Assembly (NCBI RefSeq): GCF_014058705.1 | Contig: NZ_CP059692.1 | Coordinates: 3,336,001-3,400,000 of the forward strand | Length of the DNA: 64,000 nucleotides | Source of the DNA: Aureimonas mangrovi | Lineage (GTDB): Bacteria > Pseudomonadota > Alphaproteobacteria > Rhizobiales > Rhizobiaceae | Direction: 5' to 3' | Notes under the pieces: model-generated | Databases searched by the model: none | The model's input: the letters and a program-made list of their open reading frames with translations, nothing else | Told to the model about the DNA's origin: nothing | Program-made: the position numbers and the translations under genes | Shown: positions 17,199 to 26,444 of the stretch, piece after piece | How positions within the stretch are numbered: the stretch's first letter is position 1 | How the letters are laid out: each line of letters starts with the position of its first letter

Positions 17199-18214
17199 GC
17201 CTCGCGCCGCCCGAAGAGTCGCAGGCGCGAGACGCCGCCATCGGGGAAGATGTCCAGCCGGACATGCGTGACAGGGCCAAGCGGCTCGACGGTGGTGATC
17301 TCGATCTGGTCGTCGGCGGAAAGCTTCGTTTCGGTCACGAGGAGCGGCCAGTCGGCCGAGGCCTCCTCGATGACGTCAGCGGAGGGATCCGAGCCGAGGC
17401 GCTTGGCGCGCAGGGTGAAGCGATCGGGGAAATTTCCCTTGAAATGGCGCGTATCGATATGGACGCGCTCCACCGTGCCCGCGGTGCCAAGCTTCAGGAC
17501 GCACCAGTCGTTGCCCGGCACGCGGCGCCGCGCTGTTTCCCAGCCGTCGGCCATGACGGGCGCGGTGCCCGGCGCCAGCATGTTGGCCGGATGGCCGTAA
17601 TGCGCGTCGTTCCATGCCACCGCCGTGCCGCCGTTGAGGAGCGAGGCGAGGTCCACTTCTTCCTGCGGCGAGACGTCCGCCCAGTCCTTGGCGACGGTGC
17701 CATAGACACGCAGCCGCGCGACGCCACCGTCCGGGTGGATATGCAGGCGCAGCCAGCGCCACGGCCCGCGCTCGGCGATGTCGAAGAGATTGTGCGAATC
17801 GCCCTTCAGCGCGGCCTTGGGGACGATGGTCGTCCAGTCGCCCTCGCCCGGCTCCTCGACCGTGTCGGCCGCCTCGATCTCGGCGTGCGGCGGGAAGTTG
17901 CCGGTGAAGAAGGAGGTATCGATGTCGATCGCGTGGATGACGCCGCGCTGGCCGAGCTTCACGAGCGCATGGTCGTGGCCCGGCACGCGCTTGCGGCGCG
18001 ATTCCCAGCCGTCCATCCACTTGCCGTTGTCGTCGAAGCGGTCCGGGTAGAAGAGTGCCGGCCCCGGCTGGATCATACGCGCCTTGTCGGCGAAGAAGTC
18101 GTCGGTCGCGAAAGTCACCTGCGTGCCGAGCCGCGGGTGGGCGAGGTCGACGAAGCGCTTCAGAAGCTCCTCGGCTTCCGGCGCGGGCGCCGCCGTGATG
18201 AAATTCTCGCTCAA
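17195..18214 (-). CDS. alc: Allantoicase (TTG start)
   Basis: Hydrolyses allantoate to ureidoglycolate and urea. It has two tandem jelly-roll repeats, each carrying the family hallmark: GWESRRKRVPGHDHALVKLG and DIDTSFFTGNFP in repeat 1, GWETARRRVPGNDWCVLKLG and HIDTRHFKGNFPD in repeat 2, plus LRLHIHPDGGVARLRVYG and VRLDIFPDGGVSRLRLFG. The frame is open to 18274, but the likely start is the TTG at 18214 (LSENFITAAP). GGAGGGA lies a few bases upstream and the TTG overlaps the TGA of the preceding gene. This gives 339 residues, close to other bacterial allantoicases. Confidence 0.94.
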   Translation of the reverse strand: MSENFITAAPAPEAEELLKRFVDLAHPRLGTQVTFATDDFFADKARMIQPGPALFYPDRFDDNGKWMDGWESRRKRVPGHDHALVKLGQRGVIHAIDIDTSFFTGNFPPHAEIEAADTVEEPGEGDWTTIVPKAALKGDSHNLFDIAERGPWRWLRLHIHPDGGVARLRVYGTVAKDWADVSPQEEVDLASLLNGGTAVAWNDAHYGHPANMLAPGTAPVMADGWETARRRVPGNDWCVLKLGTAGTVERVHIDTRHFKGNFPDRFTLRAKRLGSDPSADVIEEASADWPLLVTETKLSADDQIEITTVEPLGPVTHVRLDIFPDGGVSRLRLFGRREA

Positions 18215-19650
18215 TTCGTCCCTCCGAAGATCGCCTGAATGCGCAAGGCGGCGATCTTTTCGACCTCGCGGCACGCGGTTGCAAGCTCTTCCTCGGGCGT
18301 GGCGTCGATCCGTCGCTCGAAGGCGGCGAGGATGTCGCTCTTCGTCAGCCCACGAACCGCGATCACGAAGGGATGACCGAAGCGCGCCTGATAGCGGTCG
18401 TTGAGCTCGGTGAAGCGGGCGTGTTCCTCGGCCGTCAGGCTGTCGAGCCCGGCGGAAGCCTGCTCCGACTTCGATTCCGCCGTCAGCCCGTCGGACATCG
18501 CGAGCTTGCCGGCAAGGTCCGGATGGGCGCGCAGGACTGCGAGACGCTCCTCGCCCGTCGCGCGACGGAAGGCAGCGTTCAGCGCGGCCGAGAGGCCGGG
18601 TGCGGCGTCGTTCGCGTCCGAGAGGCCGCGATCGAAAGCCCGCTCGGCAATGAAGGGTGAATGCTCGAAGACGCCGCCGAACATGTGGAGAAACACGTCG
18701 CGCTCCAGCCGACTCGGCCGAAGGCCCGCGCGATGCGGGAAATGCTCGCGCCAGTGCCGCGCGATCGCTGCGCGCGTGGCGACCCAGACGTCGTCATGGC
18801 TCTGTACGTAGTCGAGGAAGCGGGCGAGCGACGCTGCCCGGCCCGGCCGCCCGACGAGCCGACAATGCAGGCCGACATTCAGCATCTTCGGCGCGCCAGC
18901 CTTGCCCTCCGCATAGAGGACGTCGAAGGAGTCCTTCAGATAGGCGAAGAACTGGTCGCCCGAACTGAACCCTTGCGGCGTCGCGAACCGCATGTCGTTG
19001 GTGTCGAGCGTGTAGGGCAGGACGAGCAGCGGGCCGGAGCGCGTCTCCTGCCAGTAAGGCAGGTCGTCCGCATAGGCGTCCGAGGCGTAGAGAAAGCCGC
19101 GCTCGGCAGCGAGTTCGAGGGAGTGTTCCGAGGAGCGACCCGTGTACCAGCCGAGCGGCGCCTCGCCCGTCACGGCCTTGTGGATCGCGATCGCCTCGTC
19201 CATGTCGGCGCGCTCCGCCTCGATGGTGTGGTCCCTGTAGTCGATCCATTTCAGCCCGTGCGAGGCGATCTCCCAGCCGGCGTCGCCCATCGCAGCGACC
19301 TGCTCGGGCGAGCGTTCCAGGGCCGTCGCGACGCCGTAGACCGTGACGGGCATCGCACGCTCGGTGAACAGGCGCCAGAGCCTCCAGAAGCCGGCGCGCG
19401 CGCCGTATTCGTAGATCGACTCCATGTTCATGTGGCGCTGGCCGACCCAGGGCTGCGCCCCGACGATCTCGGACAGGAAGGCTTCGGAGGCCTTGTCCCC
19501 GTGCAGGACGGAGTTCTCGCCGCCCTCCTCGTAATTGATGACGAACTGGACGCAGATCTTCGCGTGGCCCTGGCCGGACGGGTTCGGCCAGCGTGGATTA
19601 GGCGTCTTTCGGCCATAGCCGCGCATGTCGCGGGGATAGCGGTCGGGCAT
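18211..19650 (-). CDS. puuE: Bifunctional allantoinase (PuuE) / OHCU decarboxylase (UraD)
   Basis: Single 479-residue chain. Residues 1 to about 305 are the metal-independent, polysaccharide-deacetylase-like allantoinase (YPRDMRGYGRKTPNPRWP, YEEGGENSVLHGD, SHGLKWIDY, LNVGLHCRLVGRPGR), opening allantoin to allantoate. From about 310 to the end is UraD (FGGVFEHSPFIAERA, RAHPDLAGKLA, SEQASAGLD, FGHPFVIAVRG), converting OHCU to S-allantoin. The two catalyse consecutive steps, and the fusion is known in Alphaproteobacteria. The frame opens at 19701; the ATG at 19650 (MPDRYPRDMRGYG) matches family N-termini. First gene of its operon, divergent from uraH across 163 bases. Confidence 0.95.
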   Translation of the reverse strand: MPDRYPRDMRGYGRKTPNPRWPNPSGQGHAKICVQFVINYEEGGENSVLHGDKASEAFLSEIVGAQPWVGQRHMNMESIYEYGARAGFWRLWRLFTERAMPVTVYGVATALERSPEQVAAMGDAGWEIASHGLKWIDYRDHTIEAERADMDEAIAIHKAVTGEAPLGWYTGRSSEHSLELAAERGFLYASDAYADDLPYWQETRSGPLLVLPYTLDTNDMRFATPQGFSSGDQFFAYLKDSFDVLYAEGKAGAPKMLNVGLHCRLVGRPGRAASLARFLDYVQSHDDVWVATRAAIARHWREHFPHRAGLRPSRLERDVFLHMFGGVFEHSPFIAERAFDRGLSDANDAAPGLSAALNAAFRRATGEERLAVLRAHPDLAGKLAMSDGLTAESKSEQASAGLDSLTAEEHARFTELNDRYQARFGHPFVIAVRGLTKSDILAAFERRIDATPEEELATACREVEKIAALRIQAIFGGTN

Positions 19651-19701
19651 GTCGGGGCCTCCGTCGTTGAGGCCCGTAGCGATACGCGAACCGAAGACCA
19701 T

Positions 19702-19736
19702 TTCAAGCGCGCATCATCGCTTGAACCGTTCCAAGC
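19702..19736. promoter_or_regulatory. Candidate operator between puuE/uraD and uraH-xdh
   Basis: Between the two divergent purine operons there is a perfect 8-bp inverted repeat, TTCAAGCG (19702-19709) and CGCTTGAA (19718-19725). It is followed at once by a related half-site, TTCCAAGC (19729-19736), so three similar half-sites lie in 35 bases. The position, about midway between the two starts, fits a shared regulator. No regulator gene for purines is in the window, so the binding protein is unknown. Seen by eye only. Confidence 0.4.
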
Positions 19737-19813
19737 TTTCCACTTTACGGGGCCTGGGCATGGGGGCAGACTGGTGGACCGGACGGTCAAAAAACGGGCG
19801 ATACGAAACTTCC

Positions 19814-20185
19814 ATGGCGTTTGAGAATGACACTGGTGGGCGCCTCACGACGCATGTGCTCGACACGGCGACGGGCCGGCCGGCAGCCGGCATCGAGGTT
19901 TCGCTGTTCCGCCTCTCGAACGGCGTTCGCGAGGCCGTCGCGAGCGCGCGCACCAATGCGGACGGACGCTGCGACGCCCCGCTTCTGACCGGCGAGGAGT
20001 TCGAAACCGGCGCCTACGAGCTCGTCTTCGGCGCGGGCGCCTATCTCGACGCCCAGCGCCTCGACCTTCCCGAGCCGAAGTTCCTCGACGAGGTGGTGAT
20101 CCGCTTCGGCATGGCGGAGCAGCGGCACTACCACGTCCCGCTCCTCCTCTCGCCCTTCGGCTACTCGACCTATCGGGGGAGCTGA
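19814..20185 (+). CDS. uraH: 5-hydroxyisourate hydrolase (transthyretin-related protein)
   Basis: Converts 5-hydroxyisourate, the PuuD product, to OHCU. The 123 residues contain the family signatures: LTTHVLDTATGRPAAG near residues 11-26 with the catalytic His, RTNADGRCDAPLL in the middle, and the C-terminal YHVPLLLSPFGYSTYRGS (the YRGS tetrapeptide diagnostic of the family). The frame is open to 19649, but MAFENDTGG at 19814 aligns with family N-termini. It leads the plus-strand operon uraH-xdhA-xdhB-xdhC, with an overlapping TGATG junction to xdhA. Confidence 0.96.
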   Translation: MAFENDTGGRLTTHVLDTATGRPAAGIEVSLFRLSNGVREAVASARTNADGRCDAPLLTGEEFETGAYELVFGAGAYLDAQRLDLPEPKFLDEVVIRFGMAEQRHYHVPLLLSPFGYSTYRGS

Positions 20186-21615
20186 TGGCGCCGATCCGCT
20201 ATCTCCTGAACGGCGAGGCGCGCAGCGTCGAGGGCATCCACCCGACGACGACGCTCCTGAACCACCTGCGCACGACCGAGCGGTTGACCGGCACCAAGGA
20301 AGGCTGCGCGGAGGGCGATTGCGGCGCCTGCACCGTGATCGTGTCCGAGCCCGATGGCGCGGGCGGTCTGCGTCGGCGTACGATGAACGCCTGTATCCTG
20401 TTCATGGGCGCGTTGAACGGCCGCGCGGTGGAAACGGTGGAGAGCCTTGGCGGCACGCACCCGGTGCAGACCGCGATGGTCGAGCGTCACGCCAGCCAGT
20501 GCGGCTTCTGTACGCCGGGCTTCGTGATGCAGCTCGCGGGCGGCTGGATGAACGAGGCACTTCACGACCGGCAATCGGTGAAGGACGCGATCTCCGGCAA
20601 TCTGTGCCGCTGCACCGGCTACGGGCCGATCGTGGAGGCCGGGCTCGAACTCGCCCGCCATCCGCGTCCCGACACGCACGCGGCCGATGCGGAGCTTGCC
20701 GGACGCCTCACCCGCCTGCGCGGCGACGAGGTCTACCGTTACGAGGGCGAAGGCGGGCTCTGGCTCTCGCCCGGCAATGTCGACGATCTCGCCGACACCT
20801 GTGCCGCGCATCCGGATGCGACGCTCGTCGCCGGGGCTACGGATGTTGGCTTGTGGGTGACTAAGCAGCATCGCGACCTGCCCGTCCTCATCGACGTCTC
20901 ACGCGTCACCGATCTCGGCCATGTCGAGGAAGGACCGGGCGCTCTCTATTTCGGCGCCGCCGTCACCCACGCGCAGGCGATGGCGCGGCTCGGCGACATC
21001 CATCCCGACCTCAAGGAGATGATGCGCCGCTTCGCCGGCGCGCAGATCCGCAACGCCGGAACGATCGGCGGCAACATCGCCAACGGCTCGCCGATCGGCG
21101 ACCTGCCGCCCGCGCTCATCGCGCTCGGTGCCTTCCTCTATCTGCGCCGCGGCGAGGAGGCACGGCGCATCGCGCTGGAGGACTTCTTCATCGAATACGG
21201 TCGCCAAGACCGTGCGCCGGGCGAGTTCGTCGTCGCCGTCGAAGTGCCGCTGCTCCAGGAAAACGAGCGCTTCCACGTTTCGAAGATCTCCAAGCGAATG
21301 GATTCCGACATTTCGGCCGTCCTGGCCACCTTCAAGCTCGGCTTCCACGGCGACCTCGTCGCGGAGGCGCGGCTGGCCTTCGGCGGCATGGCGGGCACGC
21401 CGAAGCGCGCATCGTCGGCCGAGGCCGCACTCGTCGGGCGGCCCTTCGACGAAACCGCCTGCCGCGACGCGATGGCCGCGCTCGCACAGGATTTCCAGAC
21501 GCTGACCGACATGCGCGCGACGCGAGACTACCGCCTGAAGGCCGCGCAAAACGCGCTCGAGCGCTTCAGGCTGCAGCTTTCGGGCGTGCCGACGCGGATC
21601 GCCGAGGTCGCGTGA
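20185..21615 (+). CDS. xdhA: Xanthine dehydrogenase, iron-sulphur/FAD subunit
   Basis: Small subunit of the molybdenum hydroxylase oxidising hypoxanthine and xanthine to urate. The 476 residues hold the plant-type 2Fe-2S domain (GCAEGDCGACTVIV, near residues 39-52), the all-helical second 2Fe-2S domain (QCGFCTPGFVMQL and GNLCRCTGYGPI), and the FAD-binding domain from about 190 (LVAGATDVGLWV, RNAGTIGGNIANGSPIGD). Electrons pass from Mo in XdhB through both clusters to FAD and NAD. Start and stop overlap its neighbours (20185 and 21615), so uraH, xdhA and xdhB are translationally coupled. Confidence 0.97.
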   Translation: MAPIRYLLNGEARSVEGIHPTTTLLNHLRTTERLTGTKEGCAEGDCGACTVIVSEPDGAGGLRRRTMNACILFMGALNGRAVETVESLGGTHPVQTAMVERHASQCGFCTPGFVMQLAGGWMNEALHDRQSVKDAISGNLCRCTGYGPIVEAGLELARHPRPDTHAADAELAGRLTRLRGDEVYRYEGEGGLWLSPGNVDDLADTCAAHPDATLVAGATDVGLWVTKQHRDLPVLIDVSRVTDLGHVEEGPGALYFGAAVTHAQAMARLGDIHPDLKEMMRRFAGAQIRNAGTIGGNIANGSPIGDLPPALIALGAFLYLRRGEEARRIALEDFFIEYGRQDRAPGEFVVAVEVPLLQENERFHVSKISKRMDSDISAVLATFKLGFHGDLVAEARLAFGGMAGTPKRASSAEAALVGRPFDETACRDAMAALAQDFQTLTDMRATRDYRLKAAQNALERFRLQLSGVPTRIAEVA

Positions 21616-24017
21616 TGGACGAGACCCGCATCCAGGATCGCGGCGAGGCCGGGACCATCGAGCCGACGGCGCTGCACGAGAGCACCCCGAAGCACCGGCG
21701 CTCGATCGTCGGCGGCGTCGGTGCGGCGCTGGCGCACGACAGCGGTGCCAAGCACGTCTCGGGCGAGGCGCGCTACACCGACGACGACCCCGAACTGCCC
21801 GGCACGCTTCACGTCTACCTCGCCATGTCCGCCCGCGCCCATGCGCGCATCCTCTCGATGGACATCGGGAAGGTGCGCGCCGCGCCCGGTGTCGCCTGCG
21901 TGCTTTGCGCACAGGACATACCCGGCAAGAACGACTATTCGCCGGTCTTCGGCGACGATCCGATCTTCGCGGAAGAAACCGTCTCCTTCGTCGGCCAGCC
22001 ACTCTTTGCCGTCGCGGCTGAGACGCTGGCGGCCGCGCGGGCGGCGGCAAAGCTCGCGATGGTCGAATACGAGGATCTGCCGGCGGCGATCACGATCGAC
22101 GAGGCGATCGCGCTGGGCGATGCCGAGGGCGATCTTCTGCCGCCACACGTCATGCGCCTTCAAGATGCGGCGGCGGCTCTTGCGAGCGCGCCGCATCGCG
22201 TGGAAGGCCGCATCGAGACCGGCGGGCAGGACCACTTCTATCTTGAGGGCCAGGTCGCCTACGCGATCCCCGGAGAGGATGGCGACGTTCTCGTGCGCTC
22301 CTCCACGCAGCATCCGTCCGAAGTGCAGCACAATGTCGCGAAGGCCCTCGGACGACCGGACCACGCCGTGACCATCGAGGTACGGCGCATGGGGGGCGGC
22401 TTCGGCGGCAAGGAAAGCCAGCCCGCGCTCTTCGCCGCCGTCTGCGCGCTCGTGGCCGTGAAGACCGGCCGCCCCGCCAAGTGCCGGCTCGACCGCGACG
22501 ACGACATGGAGATGACCGGCAAGCGCCACGAGATGCGCACCGACTACGCGCTCGGCTATGACGAAGACGGTCGAATCCTGTCCGCCGACTTTTCTCACTT
22601 CGTGCGCTGCGGCTATTCCAAGGACCTGTCCGGCGCGATCGCCGACCGGGCGATGTTTCACGCCGACAACGCCTATGCGCTGCCCAGCGCGCATATCCAC
22701 TCACGCCGGCTCAGGACGCATACCGCCTCCAACACCGCGTTCCGGGGCTTCGGCGGGCCGCAGGGCATGGTCGCCATCGAGCGCGCGCTGGACCGTATCG
22801 CGCACGAGACCGGGCTGGACCCGCTGGATGCGAGGAAGCGCAACTTCTATCCGGCGATGGGTTCGGACCGCGAAGCGCAGACGCCCTACCACATGACGGT
22901 CACCGACTGCGTGATCGCCGAGATCGTGGAAGAGCTGGAGGAGACGTCCGGCTACCGCGCGCGGCGCGAGGCGGTGCGCGCCTTCAACGAACAGAGCCCG
23001 ATCCTGAAGAAGGGCCTTGCGCTCACGCCGGTGAAATTCGGCATCTCCTTCACGACGACGCATCTCAATCAGGCCGGCGCGCTCGTCCATGTCTACAAGG
23101 ACGGCTCGGTCCACCTGAACCACGGCGGCACGGAGATGGGCCAGGGGCTCTTCACCAAGGTCGCGCAGGTCGTCGCGGAAGAATTCCAGATCGACGCGGC
23201 CCGCGTGAAGATCACCGCGACGACGACGGGCAAGGTGCCGAACACCTCGGCGACGGCGGCCTCCTCCGGCTCGGACCTCAACGGCATGGCGGCGCAGGCC
23301 GCCGCGCGCACCATCAAGGAGCGGCTGATCGCCTATGCCGTCTCGCGCTATGGCGTTCCGGCCAAAGAGGTGGAGTTCCTGCCCGGCCGTGTGCGGATCG
23401 GCGCGCACGAACTCTCCTTCGAGGATCTCGTCGGCGAAGCCTATCTCGCCCGCGTCTCGCTTTCCTCGACCGGCTTCTACGCGACGCCGGGCATCCAATA
23501 CGACCGAGAGACGGCGTCCGGCACGCCCTTCTACTATTTCGCCTACGGCGCGGCGTGCTGCGAGGTCGTGATCGACACGCTGACCGGCGAGAACCGCGTC
23601 CTTCGCGCCGACATCCTGCACGATGTCGGCCGCTCGCTGAACCCGGCGATCGACCTCGGCCAGATCGAGGGCGGCTTCATCCAGGGCCTCGGCTGGCTGA
23701 CCACCGAGGAACTGTGGTGGGACAGAGCGGGGCGCCTGCGCACCCACGCGCCGTCAACCTACAAGATCCCGACCGCCAACGACCGGCCGGACGATTTGCG
23801 CATTTCGCTCTGGGACAAGGGACGCAACCCCTCGCCGACGATCTACCGTTCCAAGGCCGTCGGCGAGCCGCCCTTCATGCTGGCGCTCTCGGCCTTCTCG
23901 GCCCTGACCGACGCCGTTCTCGCGGCGGGGAACCATCGCCGCTTCCCCGATCTCGACGCGCCCGCGACGCCCGAGCGCATCCTCGCCGCCGTCGAGGCCG
24001 TTCGAGGCCGCGCATGA
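21615..24017 (+). CDS. xdhB: Xanthine dehydrogenase, molybdopterin-binding subunit
   Basis: Large catalytic subunit carrying the molybdenum cofactor. About 800 residues with MGGGFGGKESQP, the FRGFGGPQGM segment, LNHGGTEMGQGLFTKVAQV, GSDLNGMAAQ and a C-terminal GEPPFMLALSAF block containing the catalytic Glu region. The ATG at 21615 overlaps the xdhA stop; an in-frame GTG three bases earlier is also possible. It works with XdhA (FeS/FAD) and needs XdhC for insertion of sulphurated Moco. Its stop overlaps the xdhC start by ATGA. Confidence 0.97.
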   Translation: MDETRIQDRGEAGTIEPTALHESTPKHRRSIVGGVGAALAHDSGAKHVSGEARYTDDDPELPGTLHVYLAMSARAHARILSMDIGKVRAAPGVACVLCAQDIPGKNDYSPVFGDDPIFAEETVSFVGQPLFAVAAETLAAARAAAKLAMVEYEDLPAAITIDEAIALGDAEGDLLPPHVMRLQDAAAALASAPHRVEGRIETGGQDHFYLEGQVAYAIPGEDGDVLVRSSTQHPSEVQHNVAKALGRPDHAVTIEVRRMGGGFGGKESQPALFAAVCALVAVKTGRPAKCRLDRDDDMEMTGKRHEMRTDYALGYDEDGRILSADFSHFVRCGYSKDLSGAIADRAMFHADNAYALPSAHIHSRRLRTHTASNTAFRGFGGPQGMVAIERALDRIAHETGLDPLDARKRNFYPAMGSDREAQTPYHMTVTDCVIAEIVEELEETSGYRARREAVRAFNEQSPILKKGLALTPVKFGISFTTTHLNQAGALVHVYKDGSVHLNHGGTEMGQGLFTKVAQVVAEEFQIDAARVKITATTTGKVPNTSATAASSGSDLNGMAAQAAARTIKERLIAYAVSRYGVPAKEVEFLPGRVRIGAHELSFEDLVGEAYLARVSLSSTGFYATPGIQYDRETASGTPFYYFAYGAACCEVVIDTLTGENRVLRADILHDVGRSLNPAIDLGQIEGGFIQGLGWLTTEELWWDRAGRLRTHAPSTYKIPTANDRPDDLRISLWDKGRNPSPTIYRSKAVGEPPFMLALSAFSALTDAVLAAGNHRRFPDLDAPATPERILAAVEAVRGRA

Positions 24018-24922
24018 ACGCGCTCCTCACCCTTCGCGACTGGCTGGCGGCGCAGGTACCCTGCGTCGTCGTCCGGGTGGAGGACGCGCAGGGGTCGACG
24101 CCGCGCGAAGCCGGCGCGACGATGCTGATCTCGGCCGGTGAGACGCACGGCACCATCGGCGGCGGCGCGATGGAGATGGAGGCGATCATCGAGGCGCGGC
24201 GGCTCCTCGCCGCCGGCGAGGACGCATCCGAGCTTTCGATCGCACTCGGACCATCTATCGGCCAGTGCTGCGGCGGGCGGGTGCGCCTTTCGCTGAGGCG
24301 CGCGACGCCGAGCCTGCTCGAAGCGCTGGAAGCGGTCGAGACGGCAAGCCGGGCCGAAGCGCCGACGGTGCTGATCTTCGGCGCAGGTCATACCGGACAG
24401 GCGATGGCCCGCGCGCTCGCCCCCCTGCCCCTGGCGTTGACGATCATCGACACGCGAAGCGAACGCCTCGCCGTGCTGCCGGCGGGCGTTTCCCGGATCG
24501 CGACAGCGCTGCCGGAAGCCGAGATCGACGCGGCACCGCCGGGCGCAGCCTTCGTGGTGATGACGCACGATCACGCGCTCGACTTCATCCTGGCGGAGCG
24601 CGCGCTCGCTCGTAGCGATGCGGCCTATGTCGGGATGATCGGATCCGCTACCAAGCGCGAAAAGTTTCGCCGGCATCTTGCCGACACAGGCTCGCCGGCC
24701 TGCCCGGACGCCCTCGTCCTGCCGATCGGCGGCACGGCCGTGCGCGACAAGCGCCCCGAAGTCATCGCCGCGATGACGGCGGCGGAGCTTCTGGCGCGAT
24801 TTTCGGCTTTGGAAAAGGCCTGCACAGGCTTTGCGCAGGGGCAGCCGCAGTGCAATAAAGACGGGGCGGACGCGCCCGGTCGTCCGGTCCGGGAAACGGA
24901 GCGCCATGCCGCCACGTCTTGA
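24014..24922 (+). CDS. xdhC: Xanthine dehydrogenase accessory protein XdhC
   Basis: Binds and delivers sulphurated molybdenum cofactor to XdhB. The 302 residues show GSTPREAGATMLI, HGTIGGGAMEMEAI and the conserved IGQCCGGRV near residues 76-84, whose cysteines are implicated in Moco handling. A Rossmann-like second half follows (VLIFGAGHTGQAMARAL, VMTHDHALDF, YVGMIGSATKREKF). The ATG at 24014 overlaps the xdhB stop. The last 17 bases overlap the start of the ABC ATPase gene, tying purine transport to the xdh transcript. Confidence 0.95.
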   Translation: MNALLTLRDWLAAQVPCVVVRVEDAQGSTPREAGATMLISAGETHGTIGGGAMEMEAIIEARRLLAAGEDASELSIALGPSIGQCCGGRVRLSLRRATPSLLEALEAVETASRAEAPTVLIFGAGHTGQAMARALAPLPLALTIIDTRSERLAVLPAGVSRIATALPEAEIDAAPPGAAFVVMTHDHALDFILAERALARSDAAYVGMIGSATKREKFRRHLADTGSPACPDALVLPIGGTAVRDKRPEVIAAMTAAELLARFSALEKACTGFAQGQPQCNKDGADAPGRPVRETERHAATS

Positions 24923-26444
24923 GCTCGAAGCCGTCTCGAAACGCTACCCCGGCGTCGTCGCGAACGATTCGATCTCCTTTGCCGTCGCGCCCGGCACGAT
25001 CCACGCGCTGCTCGGCGAGAACGGCGCCGGCAAGTCCACCCTCGTGAAGATCATCTACGGCGTCCAGAGCGCCGACGAGGGCACCATTCGCGTCGACGGT
25101 GCGCCGGTGTCGATCGCCTCGCCGCGCGAGGCGCGCGCGCTCGGCTTCGCGATGGTGTTCCAGCATTTCTGCCTGTTCGAGGCGATGACGGTGCTCGAGA
25201 ACATCGCGCTCGGCATGGACGAGCCGCCGCCGCGCCGCGAGCTGGAGGCGCAGGTCCGCGAGGTCCTGAAGCGCTACAGGCTCTCGCTCGACCCGCACCG
25301 CTTCGTCCACACGCTCTCGGTCGGCGAGCGCCAGCGCATCGAGATCGTGCGCGCGCTCCTCGTGAAGCCCAGGCTCCTCATCATGGACGAGCCGACATCG
25401 GTCCTTACGCCGCAGGAGGTGGAGGAACTGTTCGCCACGCTCCGCCAGCTGCGCGACGAAGGCTGCTCGATCCTCTACATCTCGCACAAGCTGGACGAGA
25501 TCAAAGCGCTCTGCTCGACCGCGACGATCCTGCGCGGCGGACGGGTTGTGGCGACCTGCGACCCGGCGGTGGAAACGGCCCGCTCTATGGCCGAGATGAT
25601 GATCGGCGGCGACCTCGCCGACGTGCGCCGCCGCAGTTGGCGCTCCTTCGGCGAGCCGCGTTTCACGGCGCAAGGCATCTCTGCAACGGGCGAGCCGCCC
25701 TTTGGCACCAGCCTGAAGGATGTTTCCTTCGAGGTGCGGGCCGGCGAGATCCTCGGTATTGCCGGGGTGGCGGGCAACGGCCAGAGCGAACTCTTCGAGG
25801 TTCTGTCGGGTGAGCGAACGCAGGGCGTTGCCGGCTCCATCAAGCTGGAGGGTGCGGAGATCGTCGCGCTCGGCGTCTCGGCGCGCCGCGCGCGCGGGCT
25901 CGCGAGCGTTCCGGAAGAGCGCAACGGCCATGCCGCCGTGCCGGCGATGTCTTTGTCGGAGAACGCCATTCTCTCGGCGCGCCGACGCATGAAGCTCTCC
26001 GATGGCGGGCTCCTGCGGCTCGCCCGGGCACGCGACTTCGCCGCGTCGATCATCTCGGGCTTCTCGGTGAAGGCGACCGGGCCGGGTGCCGCCGCGGGTT
26101 CTCTTTCGGGCGGCAACCTTCAGAAATTCGTGATGGGCCGCGAGATCGGCCAGGAGCCCTCCGTCCTTCTTGTCTCGCAGCCGACCTGGGGCGTCGACGC
26201 GGGCGCCGCCGCCTTCATCCGGCAGGCGATGGCCGACCTTGCCGAGAAGGGCGCGGCGATCGTCGTCGTCAGCCAGGATCTCGACGAGCTCCTGTCGATC
26301 GCCGACCGCATCTGCGTCATCAACGAGGGGCGCCTGTCGCAGCCGCGCGACGTCGGCTCGGTCTCGGTGGAAGAGCTCGGCCTCCTGATGGGCGGCGTCC
26401 ATGGCGGCGAACCCGCTTCCGACGAGGTGCGCGATGTCGCTTAG
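24906..26444 (+). CDS. ABC transporter ATPase with two nucleotide-binding domains (purine/nucleoside type)
   Basis: 512-residue double ATPase of the BMP/simple-sugar transporter family. NBD1 has LLGENGAGKST and LSVGERQRIEIVRAL with LLIMDEPTSVLTPQE; NBD2 has VAGVAGNGQSELFEVL, LSGGNLQKFVMGREI and VLLVSQPTWGVDAGA, the degenerate Walker B typical of this family. The start ATG (24906) follows CGGAG at five bases. It overlaps xdhC upstream and the permease downstream. The direct link to xdhABC suggests uptake of a purine base, nucleoside or related compound; the exact substrate is an inference. Confidence 0.93.
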   Translation: MPPRLELEAVSKRYPGVVANDSISFAVAPGTIHALLGENGAGKSTLVKIIYGVQSADEGTIRVDGAPVSIASPREARALGFAMVFQHFCLFEAMTVLENIALGMDEPPPRRELEAQVREVLKRYRLSLDPHRFVHTLSVGERQRIEIVRALLVKPRLLIMDEPTSVLTPQEVEELFATLRQLRDEGCSILYISHKLDEIKALCSTATILRGGRVVATCDPAVETARSMAEMMIGGDLADVRRRSWRSFGEPRFTAQGISATGEPPFGTSLKDVSFEVRAGEILGIAGVAGNGQSELFEVLSGERTQGVAGSIKLEGAEIVALGVSARRARGLASVPEERNGHAAVPAMSLSENAILSARRRMKLSDGGLLRLARARDFAASIISGFSVKATGPGAAAGSLSGGNLQKFVMGREIGQEPSVLLVSQPTWGVDAGAAAFIRQAMADLAEKGAAIVVVSQDLDELLSIADRICVINEGRLSQPRDVGSVSVEELGLLMGGVHGGEPASDEVRDVA

